From contig CAYQXY010000010.1 of assembly GCA_964421595.1 (NCBI GenBank), forward strand, positions 55,687 to 119,686: a stretch of DNA of 64,000 nucleotides. The letters run 5' to 3'. The stretch's first letter is position 1. Each line of letters starts with the position of its first letter. The notes under the pieces are model-generated. The model worked only from the letters and a program-made list of their open reading frames with translations, was not told the DNA's origin and made no database searches. A program made the translations under genes and the position numbers. Shown here piece after piece: positions 9,589 through 17,762 of the stretch. The stretch is from PXAP01 sp964421595 (lineage in GTDB: Bacteria > Bacteroidota > Bacteroidia > Bacteroidales > PUMT01).

Positions 9589-10211
9589 GTCTCGTACTTC
9601 AGGTGCATAAAAATACCATATATAATGTGCATTACACCAAACCCTGTTGCCCATAATAAAAGTCCGTATCCAACAAAGTAAGAGGCTGCAAGACCCAGAA
9701 TAATTTCAATTATTCCCAAATATTTTACTTCTTCATATGTAAATTTACTGGCATTCAGAAGGGCCAGTCCATAAAAAATTAAGGTTACAGGTATTATTAA
9801 ACCAGCCAGGCCCTTTAACAGGAGAATGATAATGAATACCCCTCCCGTTCCAAGCGGAATAGCCATATTGATGACTAACCTTCGGGCAGCCGGGTTCCAT
9901 AACCTCTCTCCATTTCCTTTTGACTTCCTGTAGGATAAAAATATAGCAGTGCCAACAGCAAGTACCAGTATCAACAGCGCCAGAAGAAGCAGGTATAAAT
10001 CATTGGCTGATATTACCTGCCGGCCGGTTGATTGGTAAATTATATCATCCGGATTAAAGCAAAATAACTTCCAGGCAATGTAAGCTCCGGCCAGGGCATA
10101 GATACCGGCCATTATGCCAGACCAGCCAGTTAAAGACAAAAATTTGGCAGATCGCTCCATCATTGACCGGATCTCTGTTAAATCTCTGATATATTCCTGT
10201 TCAGTTTTCAT
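9585..10211 (-). CDS. Six-helix membrane protein of the regulator unit
   Basis: Integral membrane protein of 208 residues from ATG 10211 (MKTEQEYIRDL). A soluble N-terminal stretch EQEYIRDLTEIRSMMERSAKFLSL is followed by about six hydrophobic helices. The N-terminal EIRSMMERS-type segment followed by helices is a recurrent Bacteroidota arrangement next to winged-helix regulators, but no function is established. It is translationally coupled to the regulator through a GTGA overlap. The palindrome at 10219-10235 sits 8 bases upstream of the start codon, implying tight repression of the whole unit. Confidence 0.75.
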   Translation of the reverse strand: MKTEQEYIRDLTEIRSMMERSAKFLSLTGWSGIMAGIYALAGAYIAWKLFCFNPDDIIYQSTGRQVISANDLYLLLLALLILVLAVGTAIFLSYRKSKGNGERLWNPAARRLVINMAIPLGTGGVFIIILLLKGLAGLIIPVTLIFYGLALLNASKFTYEEVKYLGIIEIILGLAASYFVGYGLLLWATGFGVMHIIYGIFMHLKYET

Positions 10212-10218
10212 AAAAAGT

Positions 10219-10235
10219 ACTTTGTGTTGCAAAGT
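10219..10235. promoter_or_regulatory. Operator-like palindrome before the regulator unit
   Basis: Inverted repeat ACTTTG-TGTTG-CAAAGT, flanked like the creD copy by AAAGT on one side and TA on the other. On the coding strand it again contains TAACTTTG, a -7 box. The half-sites match the 9248-9264 copy exactly and the spacer keeps length 5, so this is a paired regulatory site rather than a chance repeat. Confidence 0.7.
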
Positions 10236-10244
10236 TAAAAACAT

Positions 10245-10740
10245 TTATATTGTAAAAAAATAAAATCGGGCTTTTTTAACAGTCATCTCAAAATTTTTAT
10301 CCTGGAATTTTCAGAAAGTCGTTTGTGGCAGGATTATGTTTTATTTCCAGTAAATTTCAGTGTAACCATAAAAAATTCGCAAAAAACGGACTATCCACCA
10401 CCAGGTAGTGGCTTTAATCCGGATATTTCTACGCACCTCGAATTTATTAACTCACATACGACTTGCGGGCAAAACCGCACCAGGACATTACAGCGAGTGG
10501 AAAAATGATGGCACTAATTCGCATCCATTCTAATCAGACAATTCAAACCATAATCCTGGCAATGATTATTGATTTAAGGAATAATTATATTATGTTTGAA
10601 ACTCAATGTAAGATTATAGAATGGCTGCAATCCTGAACCCGGATACACAAAACAAGGGAGATTTATCGGGATTAAATACTCAATATGATTGTCTGATGTA
10701 GCTTAATTAACTGATTATAAATTTGATAAACTTATTCCAG
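10245..10740. other. Long AT-rich gap without a recognisable gene
   Basis: About 500 bases separate the regulator unit from the small lipoprotein. Short open frames here (for example 10323-10508) have no family resemblance, no signal peptide and no plausible start context. I see no tRNA or strong hairpin. Confidence 0.5.
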
Positions 10741-11208
10741 ATGAAATATACTATTATTGTAATTTCAGTTCTTTCCATTTTGCTGATTTCATGTACACAT
10801 TCACCAAAAGAACCCTCCTATACACGTACCCAGGAACAAGTTCCCTCAACTGTACCAGCTCCTGCGGTCAGTCAGAACACATCAGCAGATTCAACAGATG
10901 GAGCAATTCAACAGCCTGAATCTGAGGCGCCAACTGCTGAAATAATTCTGAATCCACCTCACGGAGAGCCAGGTCATAGTTGTGATATTCCGGTTGGAAG
11001 TCCGCTCAATGCTCTGGCCGATAACCCTGTAAGGGAGGTCAGAAATACATCAATGGCACCAACCGTTGAAAATGCTGCACGTATGGGTTCTGCACCCCGC
11101 AGACAAAGTTCTGCGGCCCCTGCTGCATCTAGCACTGCGAGACTTAACCCACCTCACGGACAACCAGGACACCGATGTGAAATTCCAGTCGGAAGTCCGC
11201 TTAACTGA
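10741..11208 (+). CDS. Small lipoprotein with two PPHGxPGHxC repeats
   Basis: Secreted lipoprotein of 155 residues. The lipobox is SILLISC near residue 18, followed by a long Pro/Ser/Thr/Ala-rich, probably disordered region. Two near-identical blocks of about 20 residues are embedded: NPPHGEPGHSCDIPVGSPLN in the middle and NPPHGQPGHRCEIPVGSPLN as the exact C-terminus. Each has fixed His, His and Cys (HGxPGHxC), suggesting metal or heme contact or a covalent modification point. I recall such HGQPGHRCDI-type blocks in other Bacteroidota proteins of unknown role. The start is the ATG at 10741; a TTG at 10723 is in frame. Function unknown. Confidence 0.8.
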   Translation: MKYTIIVISVLSILLISCTHSPKEPSYTRTQEQVPSTVPAPAVSQNTSADSTDGAIQQPESEAPTAEIILNPPHGEPGHSCDIPVGSPLNALADNPVREVRNTSMAPTVENAARMGSAPRRQSSAAPAASSTARLNPPHGQPGHRCEIPVGSPLN

Positions 11209-11272
11209 GAAAATAGTTTTAGCGTTTTCCCTTTGATTAACATAGTATTAAGAGTAGTTCATCTTGCACATT

Positions 11273-11740
11273 ATGAGCAATAACGATATACTACGCAGCA
11301 TCAGGTACACTTTTGACTTCAGCGATCCGACCATGATTGAAATATTCGGACTTGGCGGTCTCACAGTAAACAGGACAGAGGTTAGCGAATGGTTGAAAAA
11401 AGAAGAAGATCCTGAATTTAAGCCTGTGAATGATTTTAAACTTGCTGCTTTCCTCAATGGACTGATTAATTACAAGAGAGGAGAAAAAGATGGGCTACGG
11501 GCAGTTCCTGAAAAGAAGCTAAATAATAATATTATTTTGAGGAAACTCAAAATAGCGCTGAATATGAGAGATGATGATATACTGGATGTTTTTGAAAAAG
11601 CTGGCAGGAAAATCAGCAAACATGAGTTAAGTGCATTCTTCAGAAAACCTGAACAAAGCCAGTACCGTGAATGCAAGGACCAGAATTTACGGAATTTTCT
11701 GCAGGGACTGCACATGAAATTCCGAAAGGAACCTCTTTAA
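11273..11740 (+). CDS. DUF1456 (YehS-like) protein
   Basis: Cytoplasmic protein of 155 residues made of two DUF1456 repeats. The first begins NDILRSIRYTFDFSDPTMIEIF (about residues 3-66). The second begins NNIILRKLKIALNMRDDDILDVF (about 87-149), each with the SxWLKKEEDPEF / SAFFRKPEQSQY partner segment. The E. coli homologue is YehS, whose function is unknown. I start at ATG 11273 (MSNNDILRS). It follows the lipoprotein by 64 bases and could be co-transcribed, though no functional link is apparent. Confidence 0.92.
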   Translation: MSNNDILRSIRYTFDFSDPTMIEIFGLGGLTVNRTEVSEWLKKEEDPEFKPVNDFKLAAFLNGLINYKRGEKDGLRAVPEKKLNNNIILRKLKIALNMRDDDILDVFEKAGRKISKHELSAFFRKPEQSQYRECKDQNLRNFLQGLHMKFRKEPL

Positions 11741-11818
11741 AAAGGGGCAAACACAAAGAAACGGGTAAAGCAATGGAGATCTGACCGTGGCAACTATATG
11801 ACATGGATATTATTTTTC

Positions 11819-12901
11819 CTAATCACTGGGTAACTTTCTTATACAACGAACAGAAAAACCATTATTTTTTCCAGGGCTTTCCCGTCTTACAAAACTTACG
11901 ACTCCCATTGAACGCATCCAGGCAATTTCCTCCCCCTCTTCTGTGCGGCTCCACCAATAACCATAGTTGCCTGCTTCATAAAACGGACCAATAAAATTCC
12001 TGAAGCCCCCGGGCAATGCAGAAAAACCAAAATCATCAGAACCCTTGACCGGAATCCATGTGTCGTCTTTAATAGAAAACCCAAAATCATAGTCCGCACG
12101 TAACCTCTGTCCTGCATCAAGTCCACGCCAACCACTCCTGTCCCATTCCTGATGTCCTTGTTCAAACCAGGTGTCAGAATATCCTTCCAGGCTTTTCCAG
12201 TCATCATCTGATGGCACTTCCCAGCCGTCAGGGCATAGTTTACCTGTTTCTACAGCATACCAGTTATAAAGTACCCCATATTTTTGCACTACTTCAGATG
12301 TAGAATTCAATTCGCTGATTAGTTCATGCGGATAAACTGATAATGCACCTGAAGTGGCATTTTTCCAGTCATCATTATCATGTATTTCCAGGATTGGATC
12401 ACCATTATTATAATGAGAAACATAAAGGTTTTCTGCCATCCATTCCTTGTTTCCCAATTGTACCGTCTTATATACATTCCCGTCAATATCTGTCATAGTG
12501 CCTTTTGCACCATCTGTTATCTTTAATGTAGTAAAACTTACAGATTCGCCATATGAAATACCTGATACATTTTCTGCATAAGCTCTGATAAAATATGCAG
12601 TACCAGGCAACAATCCGGTTAAATTGCTTTCGAACCGGCCTGTTCCGGAACCATCAGAAGTAATGCCCTGACTATCCGATATTAAAGGATTATCTGAAGT
12701 GCTCCATACAACGCCTCTGCTGAAAATATCTCCACCACCATCTTCAGTTACTATTCCACCACCTGATGCAGTTCGCCTGGTTACTTCAGTAACCTCAAGA
12801 GTTGATACTCTGGGGCTATTAATTTGATCAGTTTTTTCACATCCATACAAGCTGGCAATAGCAATGGCAGCCAAAGAATATTTTAAAATATCAATTTTCA
12901 T
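11819..12901 (-). CDS. FISUMP-domain lipoprotein
   Basis: Secreted lipoprotein of 360 residues. The signal peptide ends in the lipobox IASLYGC (Cys21). A fibronectin-III-like segment (about 30-128, with GRFESNLTGLLPGTAYFIRAY) is followed by the Fibrobacter-succinogenes-major-paralogous (FISUMP, TIGR02145) domain (about 135-357). Signature pieces are DIDGNVYKTVQLGNKEWMAENL, YGVLYNWYAV, LCPDGWEVPSDDDW, FSALPGGFRN and NGFSVRCIR. These proteins are surface-exposed and abundant in Bacteroidota and Fibrobacteres; the molecular role is unknown. It is convergent with the DUF1456 gene. Confidence 0.93.
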   Translation of the reverse strand: MKIDILKYSLAAIAIASLYGCEKTDQINSPRVSTLEVTEVTRRTASGGGIVTEDGGGDIFSRGVVWSTSDNPLISDSQGITSDGSGTGRFESNLTGLLPGTAYFIRAYAENVSGISYGESVSFTTLKITDGAKGTMTDIDGNVYKTVQLGNKEWMAENLYVSHYNNGDPILEIHDNDDWKNATSGALSVYPHELISELNSTSEVVQKYGVLYNWYAVETGKLCPDGWEVPSDDDWKSLEGYSDTWFEQGHQEWDRSGWRGLDAGQRLRADYDFGFSIKDDTWIPVKGSDDFGFSALPGGFRNFIGPFYEAGNYGYWWSRTEEGEEIAWMRSMGVVSFVRRESPGKNNGFSVRCIRKLPSD

Positions 12902-13155
12902 GGTTGTAAGAAATCCGGTTAATTTCCGGGATCAAACTATTAACATAGATCATAATGGTATTGTTAATGGAATAACTTAAAAATAACATCAAAATTACTT
13001 ATGCCCTGATAATCTTTATGCTGCATTAATGGGGTTATGGGTTCAGACAAAAAATTCCAGTGATTTTTAATGAACAACTACTCATTCTGTATGTTTTTTA
13101 TACTGCAACAGGAATGAGGCAGGCAAAATTAAGATACACATGAGCCGGATAGGTT

Positions 13156-13830
13156 TCAGCCTGTAAGAATAAGCACTGCAACAACACTAATTGGTATAAA
13201 AAGATTATCAGTCCCCCTGATGCTAAACATTTCAATAATAGTGCTGACCATCGCTACAGTCAATGCAATGCCAAAAGTTACAAGATCAAAATGTGACCTG
13301 GTATAGTAAAGCACCAGGATACTAATAAAAAAGCTCGATATAAAAAATGTAATTGACCCTAGCCAGGTTTTATGTAATTTCCATGAGAATATCCTTATCC
13401 TGTGGTTAAAACGTTTGATATTAATTCCAAGAATTCCTGCTGCAGGATCACTGATGGCCAGAATAAGCATTGGCAATATATAAAGCTGAAGGTCACTATA
13501 GATATGTGAAACCAAAAATGTAATATATATAGAGACAGGCAACAAAAAGCTGCCAAATGAATCCCGTTCTATAGCATTGATAGAATTAAGGTGCCGGGTT
13601 CGCCTGCTGACAAAAAGGACAATAAAAAAAATTATTGCAAGTGCAAGCACATACCAGTGGTCAGTAAATAGAAATGGAAAAGAAACTGCTGAAAGAGTTG
13701 CCGTAAAGTGAGCGAATTTTCTTGTTACCTCGCCGTTTAGCCCTAGTCTCCGATAAACTAATTCATTAAATATTATTAACAGGAACAGACCAATTATAAA
13801 AATTATAACTATCACTATCTGATTGATCAT
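13156..13830 (-). CDS. Diacylglycerol/polyprenol kinase-family membrane protein
   Basis: Membrane protein of 224 residues with about seven helices, of the CTP-dependent dolichol/phytol kinase and DAG-kinase family. Diagnostic pieces are the RKFAHF motif after the first helix and the central SDPAAGILG stretch, equivalent to the D-x-A-A-x-x-G motif of dolichol and phytol kinases. The likely reaction is phosphorylation of a prenol or diacylglycerol with CTP. Its neighbour at 14011 is a CdsA-type cytidylyltransferase in the same direction, so both may act on lipid phosphates. Substrate not determinable. Confidence 0.82.
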   Translation of the reverse strand: MINQIVIVIIFIIGLFLLIIFNELVYRRLGLNGEVTRKFAHFTATLSAVSFPFLFTDHWYVLALAIIFFIVLFVSRRTRHLNSINAIERDSFGSFLLPVSIYITFLVSHIYSDLQLYILPMLILAISDPAAGILGINIKRFNHRIRIFSWKLHKTWLGSITFFISSFFISILVLYYTRSHFDLVTFGIALTVAMVSTIIEMFSIRGTDNLFIPISVVAVLILTG

Positions 13831-14010
13831 AATTGTTATTCTTTATTAATAAATATTTTCTAACCTCTCGCGATGGCTTCTTATTGAAAACATTTGAATT
13901 TGATGTAATAGCACTTACTATAAAACATATAAATTCAAAACAGAAGTTGACATGTATGGAACACCCGTCCCATTATTCATATTGCTTTGTCTTGCGGAAT
14001 TACAGGAGAC

Positions 14011-14736
14011 TCATGAAATAACAATTTTAAGAATTGAAAAGAATGCTCCAGCTACAATAAAACTATCAAAACGGTCGAGAAACCCACCATGTCCGGGTAT
14101 CAAAGTACTGAAATCCTTAACATTTGATTTTCTTTTATATAAAGAGCTTGCCATATCACCAACAAAGGCCCCTGTAACCACAAGGAATGAAAGAATTAAT
14201 ACCTCCTGAATTCTGAGGCCTATAAGACTTCTGAAAACCACTGATCCGGACATTGCAAAAACAGCACCACCCGCTAAACCTTCAAGTGTCTTGGAGGGAC
14301 TTATCTTTGGAAGTATTTTTGTCCTGCCTGCCAGCTGCCCGGTAACCTGGCTGAATGCATCAAAAATAGACAGGACCAGAAACACAAACAGTATTAAACG
14401 GGTGTCCAATCCGCTGAACCTGTAAAATCCAATGCAAAAGATAGTATACAATAATATGGAGATTAAATAAAATCTTTTACTGGAAAACCCGGAACGAATG
14501 CAGAGCCTTACCATCTCGAAAAACCCTGTCAAAATAATAATTATAACCAGCCATCTGAATAACTGTGGCAGAAAGACAATGCTCACAAAAAGGGTATTTA
14601 TAATAAAAAAGTATGTTATATATTTAATCCAGTTATTCCTTGCAAATTGGGGTTCTCTACTTCGGTTTATAAAGTAAAAAGCTATTCCTCCGAGTGCGAA
14701 AAGAGCTAATAAAATTATGTAGATTCTCAGAATCAT
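14011..14736 (-). CDS. cdsA: Phosphatidate cytidylyltransferase
   Basis: CDP-diacylglycerol synthase-type integral membrane enzyme that condenses CTP with phosphatidate. The 241 residues contain about seven helices. DAFSQVTGQLAGR (126-138) precedes LPKISPSKTLEG (142-153). The C-terminal PROSITE-type signature S-x2-KR-x4-KD-x4-IPGHGGFLDR-x-D lies at about 198-224, with Lys/Arg, Asp, His and the metal-binding DR all present. It is somewhat shorter than the usual 260-285 residues because the N-terminal region is short. It is separated by 180 bases from the polyprenol-kinase-like gene downstream. Confidence 0.92.
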   Translation of the reverse strand: MILRIYIILLALFALGGIAFYFINRSREPQFARNNWIKYITYFFIINTLFVSIVFLPQLFRWLVIIIILTGFFEMVRLCIRSGFSSKRFYLISILLYTIFCIGFYRFSGLDTRLILFVFLVLSIFDAFSQVTGQLAGRTKILPKISPSKTLEGLAGGAVFAMSGSVVFRSLIGLRIQEVLILSFLVVTGAFVGDMASSLYKRKSNVKDFSTLIPGHGGFLDRFDSFIVAGAFFSILKIVIS

Positions 14737-14769
14737 ATGAAGTTAATATAAGTCAACCAGAAAAAATAT

Positions 14770-15567
14770 TTAAGTAATTACGAGTATCAGTCCCAGTGAG
14801 AATACCATATATGCATAATATTTTCGAATACTGCCTTCCATCCTCTGTATTTTTAATCCCGAGAAAAGTATGGGTCCGGCAAAAGCCCCGATTAAAGTTC
14901 CGGAAGTTAAAAACAGAAGCAGGGTCAAATCTATCCGGCCGACAAGAAAATGTCCGGTAAGGGCAAAGAATGTATTAACGAGTACCACCACAAGCGAAGT
15001 CCCAACCACTTTTTTGACGGGAATTTTCAGAGTAAAAAGACCTGCCTGAACCGGAGTTGCTCCGCTGGTACCAAAGGTTCCGGTTATAGTTCCTCCTATA
15101 AACCCAAAAAACGACCCCCTGGAAATCCTGTGCCAGCCATATCTGCCATAAGGTGCAGATTGAAGACCATTATCGGATTCTCCCCTTCGGATGCTGATAA
15201 TCATTATCATTGCCAGAACTACAAGGTAAATGCCGAAGATGGATTTTAGCTGGTCAGGATCTATAAGCCTTGTAAATCCGGCACCTATTAAAGCACCTGT
15301 AATACCGGCAATTACAAACACCATCCCGCTTGGAACATCTACATTTCCCTGCCTGTAATGTCCGACTGAACCAACTGCACATATCGGTAATGTAGCTGCA
15401 AGTGAAGTGGCTACAGCCACCGGTGCAGGAATTCCGAAAACCAGGATCAGAACCGGTGGAAAAAAAAATCCTCCCCCCCCTCCTGTCAGTGTGGCAAGAA
15501 ATCCAATTGTCAGCCCAATTAACGGCAACCATAAATAACTATCCTGAAAAGCAGAAAAAAAGATCAT
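14770..15567 (-). CDS. TauE/SafE-family sulfite/organosulfur exporter-like protein
   Basis: Eight-helix membrane protein of 265 residues of the TauE/SafE (DUF81) family, implicated in export of sulfite, sulfoacetate or related anions. Both half-repeats are visible: LTGGGGGFFFPPVL with VAVATSLAA near the N-terminus, and FIGGTITGTFGTSGATPVQAGL with VVGTSLVVV in the second half. The stop is 33 bases upstream of the cdsA start. On the coding strand the glycine/phenylalanine codons form a G8 run (15473-15480) and a T9 run (15460-15468), possible slippage sites. The substrate is unknown. Confidence 0.88.
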   Translation of the reverse strand: MIFFSAFQDSYLWLPLIGLTIGFLATLTGGGGGFFFPPVLILVFGIPAPVAVATSLAATLPICAVGSVGHYRQGNVDVPSGMVFVIAGITGALIGAGFTRLIDPDQLKSIFGIYLVVLAMIMIISIRRGESDNGLQSAPYGRYGWHRISRGSFFGFIGGTITGTFGTSGATPVQAGLFTLKIPVKKVVGTSLVVVLVNTFFALTGHFLVGRIDLTLLLFLTSGTLIGAFAGPILFSGLKIQRMEGSIRKYYAYMVFSLGLILVIT

Positions 15568-15999
15568 ACTAAAATATAATTCAAAATATGACTGTTAATA
15601 GTTTTATTGAAATAATAGCCAACATATACTATATGTTTAAATTTTAGTAAATTATATTGGCAGAGTTTAAATCCGGATTTCTTAATACCGAATTTTTATT
15701 CGGGATACAGGCTCTTTTAAAATAGTATTAAATTAATATTAAAAATACGAAGATTTTTAATAAAAACCCAGACTACCGGAACACCTCCTGATGTAACTAT
15801 AAATAATACAGTGATCGCCGCATCTATTCAGGAACAGATTGCCGGTTCCATTGAACAAAAACATGACAGATATACAATCTATCCGGTGATTGGTTCATTC
15901 ATTCTACCGGGAACCGCCTGAAAGGAGTAATTGAGAAGAGTTTGTGCCCTGACTAGCAAGAGATTTATCCGAGTAATTTATGAGTAATAATCTGAATAC
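15568..15999. other. Gap with an unassigned open stretch
   Basis: No gene recognised. A start-less open stretch of about 60 codons on the + strand ends at about 15921 (reading TIYPVIGSFILPGTA before the stop). It could be a gene remnant or chance; I found no family resemblance. A dispersed repeat copy follows at 16000. Confidence 0.35.
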
Positions 16000-16095
16000 A
16001 AGTAAGTTACAATTACTAATCACGTGATTGTCACTGATGGATCACCCATGGATTATTCGTTTCTTTTTGTGTGTCCTGGTTCGTGGTAGATTCAT
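16000..16095 (+). repeat. Dispersed intergenic repeat, copy A
   Basis: Starts AAGTAAGTTACAATT, continues with TCACGTG, then TGATGGATCACCCATG, ATTCGTTTCTTTTTGTGTG and ends GGTTCGTGGTAGATTCAT. The same order of blocks recurs at 45826-45920 with most bases identical, and in more degenerate form elsewhere in the window. Confidence 0.75.
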
Positions 16096-16110
16096 CCCTG
16101 GAAAGGAAGG

Positions 16111-16479
16111 TTATTGATCTGAATTTTGGGATGACCTGGTAATTTGGAATAACTGATAATTTTCCTGATTAATGATAAGCTTATAGGCCTGTTTTTTACT
16201 GGTTTTTTGCAATTCTAAAACATACTCCCCGGGAAGTAGCTTGATCGTATGATGCCTGTTAATACTTTCGGGTACGACGACAATTACTGAATCAGCAGTA
16301 TCTCTGATCTCATATTTGGGATACTTAATCAGATCAGCCCCATCATCGTGATAATAACTTCCCGGTGTAACAATCTGAACAATCTTAAAAGGGCTTATTT
16401 CTATTTCTTTAATCTGGGAATAAGAGAAATTTGAGGAATTTACAATTATTACTGTTATTATTGCCAAAATTTTTTTCAT
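16111..16479 (-). CDS. Small secreted protein of unknown function
   Basis: Exported protein of 122 residues from ATG 16479 (MKKILAIITV), with a signal peptide of about 21 residues ending near NFSYSQ. The mature part is beta-rich, with alternating hydrophobic strands such as DSVIVVVPES and GEYVLELQK, and no cysteines. I do not recognise a family. The gene stands alone, divergent from the porin gene at 16662 with about 180 bases between starts, so a regulatory link is possible but not shown. Confidence 0.6.
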   Translation of the reverse strand: MKKILAIITVIIVNSSNFSYSQIKEIEISPFKIVQIVTPGSYYHDDGADLIKYPKYEIRDTADSVIVVVPESINRHHTIKLLPGEYVLELQKTSKKQAYKLIINQENYQLFQITRSSQNSDQ

Positions 16480-16661
16480 GATAGTCTGCAAATAAAATCT
16501 TATTTACTTACTTGCATATGACTATGAAAAAATACTGCAGTAAGTCAGTGTAAACATAGTTTAACAGTCTTATTTCAGGATTAACTTAATATTAAGATTA
16601 GAATAAATTTCTTAATATAGCATAGTAAACTTTAGATACAAAAAACTGACAAGTAATTCAG

Positions 16662-17762
16662 ATGTTAAAACTTATATGGCTGAGCGCGCTGTCCTTTTTT
16701 GCATTATCAACTATTGCACTTTCTCAGCAGAACAATCCCTTTTCTGAATTATTAAGTCCGGGAAATGTTTATGCAACCATGTTCTTTGACTATTTTTACA
16801 TGGCAGGGGGAGACGATATGTATCCAGGGCAGTCTCAATATGCCGGCAATAAAAAAAATGATAATGCTTTTTCTTTCAGGAGAATTTATCTCGGATATGA
16901 ACATGCTTTTTCCGGGAAGTTTTCCGGAAAGATCCAGATGGAGTTAAAAGATTTTTCAACACTGGAAAATGGAAGCAGATCGTTTTTTTTGAAAGAGGCA
17001 AGCCTGACCTGGAAAGATATTTATCCGCTTGCTGATCTGATTATTGGTCAATCCGGAACCCCGGCATATTCAATCGATGGTTCCGAATCTTACTGGCGAT
17101 ATCGTTCAATCGAGGCTACAATTGCTGATATGAGAGGGTTGAGATCATCCAGTGATGCAGGAATAAGGATCAAAGGCCGCTTTAATGAATCAGGCACTCT
17201 TGGATACAACTTCATGGCCGGCAACGGTAACGGCACAAGACCGGAAAACGATAAATACAAATTATTCTACCTGAATCTCTGGACAAAGCTGCTTGAAAAA
17301 AGATTGTATATCGAAATGTATCAGGATTTTAATAAAGCTTCAGGTGGCAGAACTGTTTCAACAACAAAAGGTTTTATTGCATGGGCAGTACCCGACTACA
17401 CCTTTGGACTTGAACTGGTTCATCAGCTAAGATCGGGGTTTGGACCGGGCGATCAGGATATGGATATTTTAGGTACGAGCATTTTTGCGCATGCAAACAT
17501 TACAGGAAATCAACTGCGTATTTTCGCGAGGTATGATTCATATAACCCTGATAATAATTTTTCTATAGACCATTACTTCTATGAGTATATGTTCCCCTAT
17601 GATGAGCAATTTTATACACTTGGACTGGATATAATGCCCGGAAATAACATTCATATTATGCCTAACATATGGATCAATTCATACAAAAACAAGATAATTG
17701 GTCGGGCCCCACCGGAAGCTAAAGTTGTTGCACGGATAACATTTAATGTTGTATTCCGCTAA
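16662..17762 (+). CDS. Porin-like outer-membrane beta-barrel protein
   Basis: 366-residue protein with a signal peptide (about 1-21, ending ALSQQ). The body is made of alternating amphipathic strands rich in aromatic residues. A conserved FRRIYLGYEHAFSGKFSGKIQMEL stretch resembles phosphate-selective porin O/P-type barrels, and strands continue to the C-terminal ITFNVVFR. It is expected to form an outer-membrane channel; its substrate is unknown. Its last 17 bases overlap the start of the membrane/NTPase fusion gene in another frame. That implies co-translation and a shared transport role. Confidence 0.78.
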   Translation: MLKLIWLSALSFFALSTIALSQQNNPFSELLSPGNVYATMFFDYFYMAGGDDMYPGQSQYAGNKKNDNAFSFRRIYLGYEHAFSGKFSGKIQMELKDFSTLENGSRSFFLKEASLTWKDIYPLADLIIGQSGTPAYSIDGSESYWRYRSIEATIADMRGLRSSSDAGIRIKGRFNESGTLGYNFMAGNGNGTRPENDKYKLFYLNLWTKLLEKRLYIEMYQDFNKASGGRTVSTTKGFIAWAVPDYTFGLELVHQLRSGFGPGDQDMDILGTSIFAHANITGNQLRIFARYDSYNPDNNFSIDHYFYEYMFPYDEQFYTLGLDIMPGNNIHIMPNIWINSYKNKIIGRAPPEAKVVARITFNVVFR

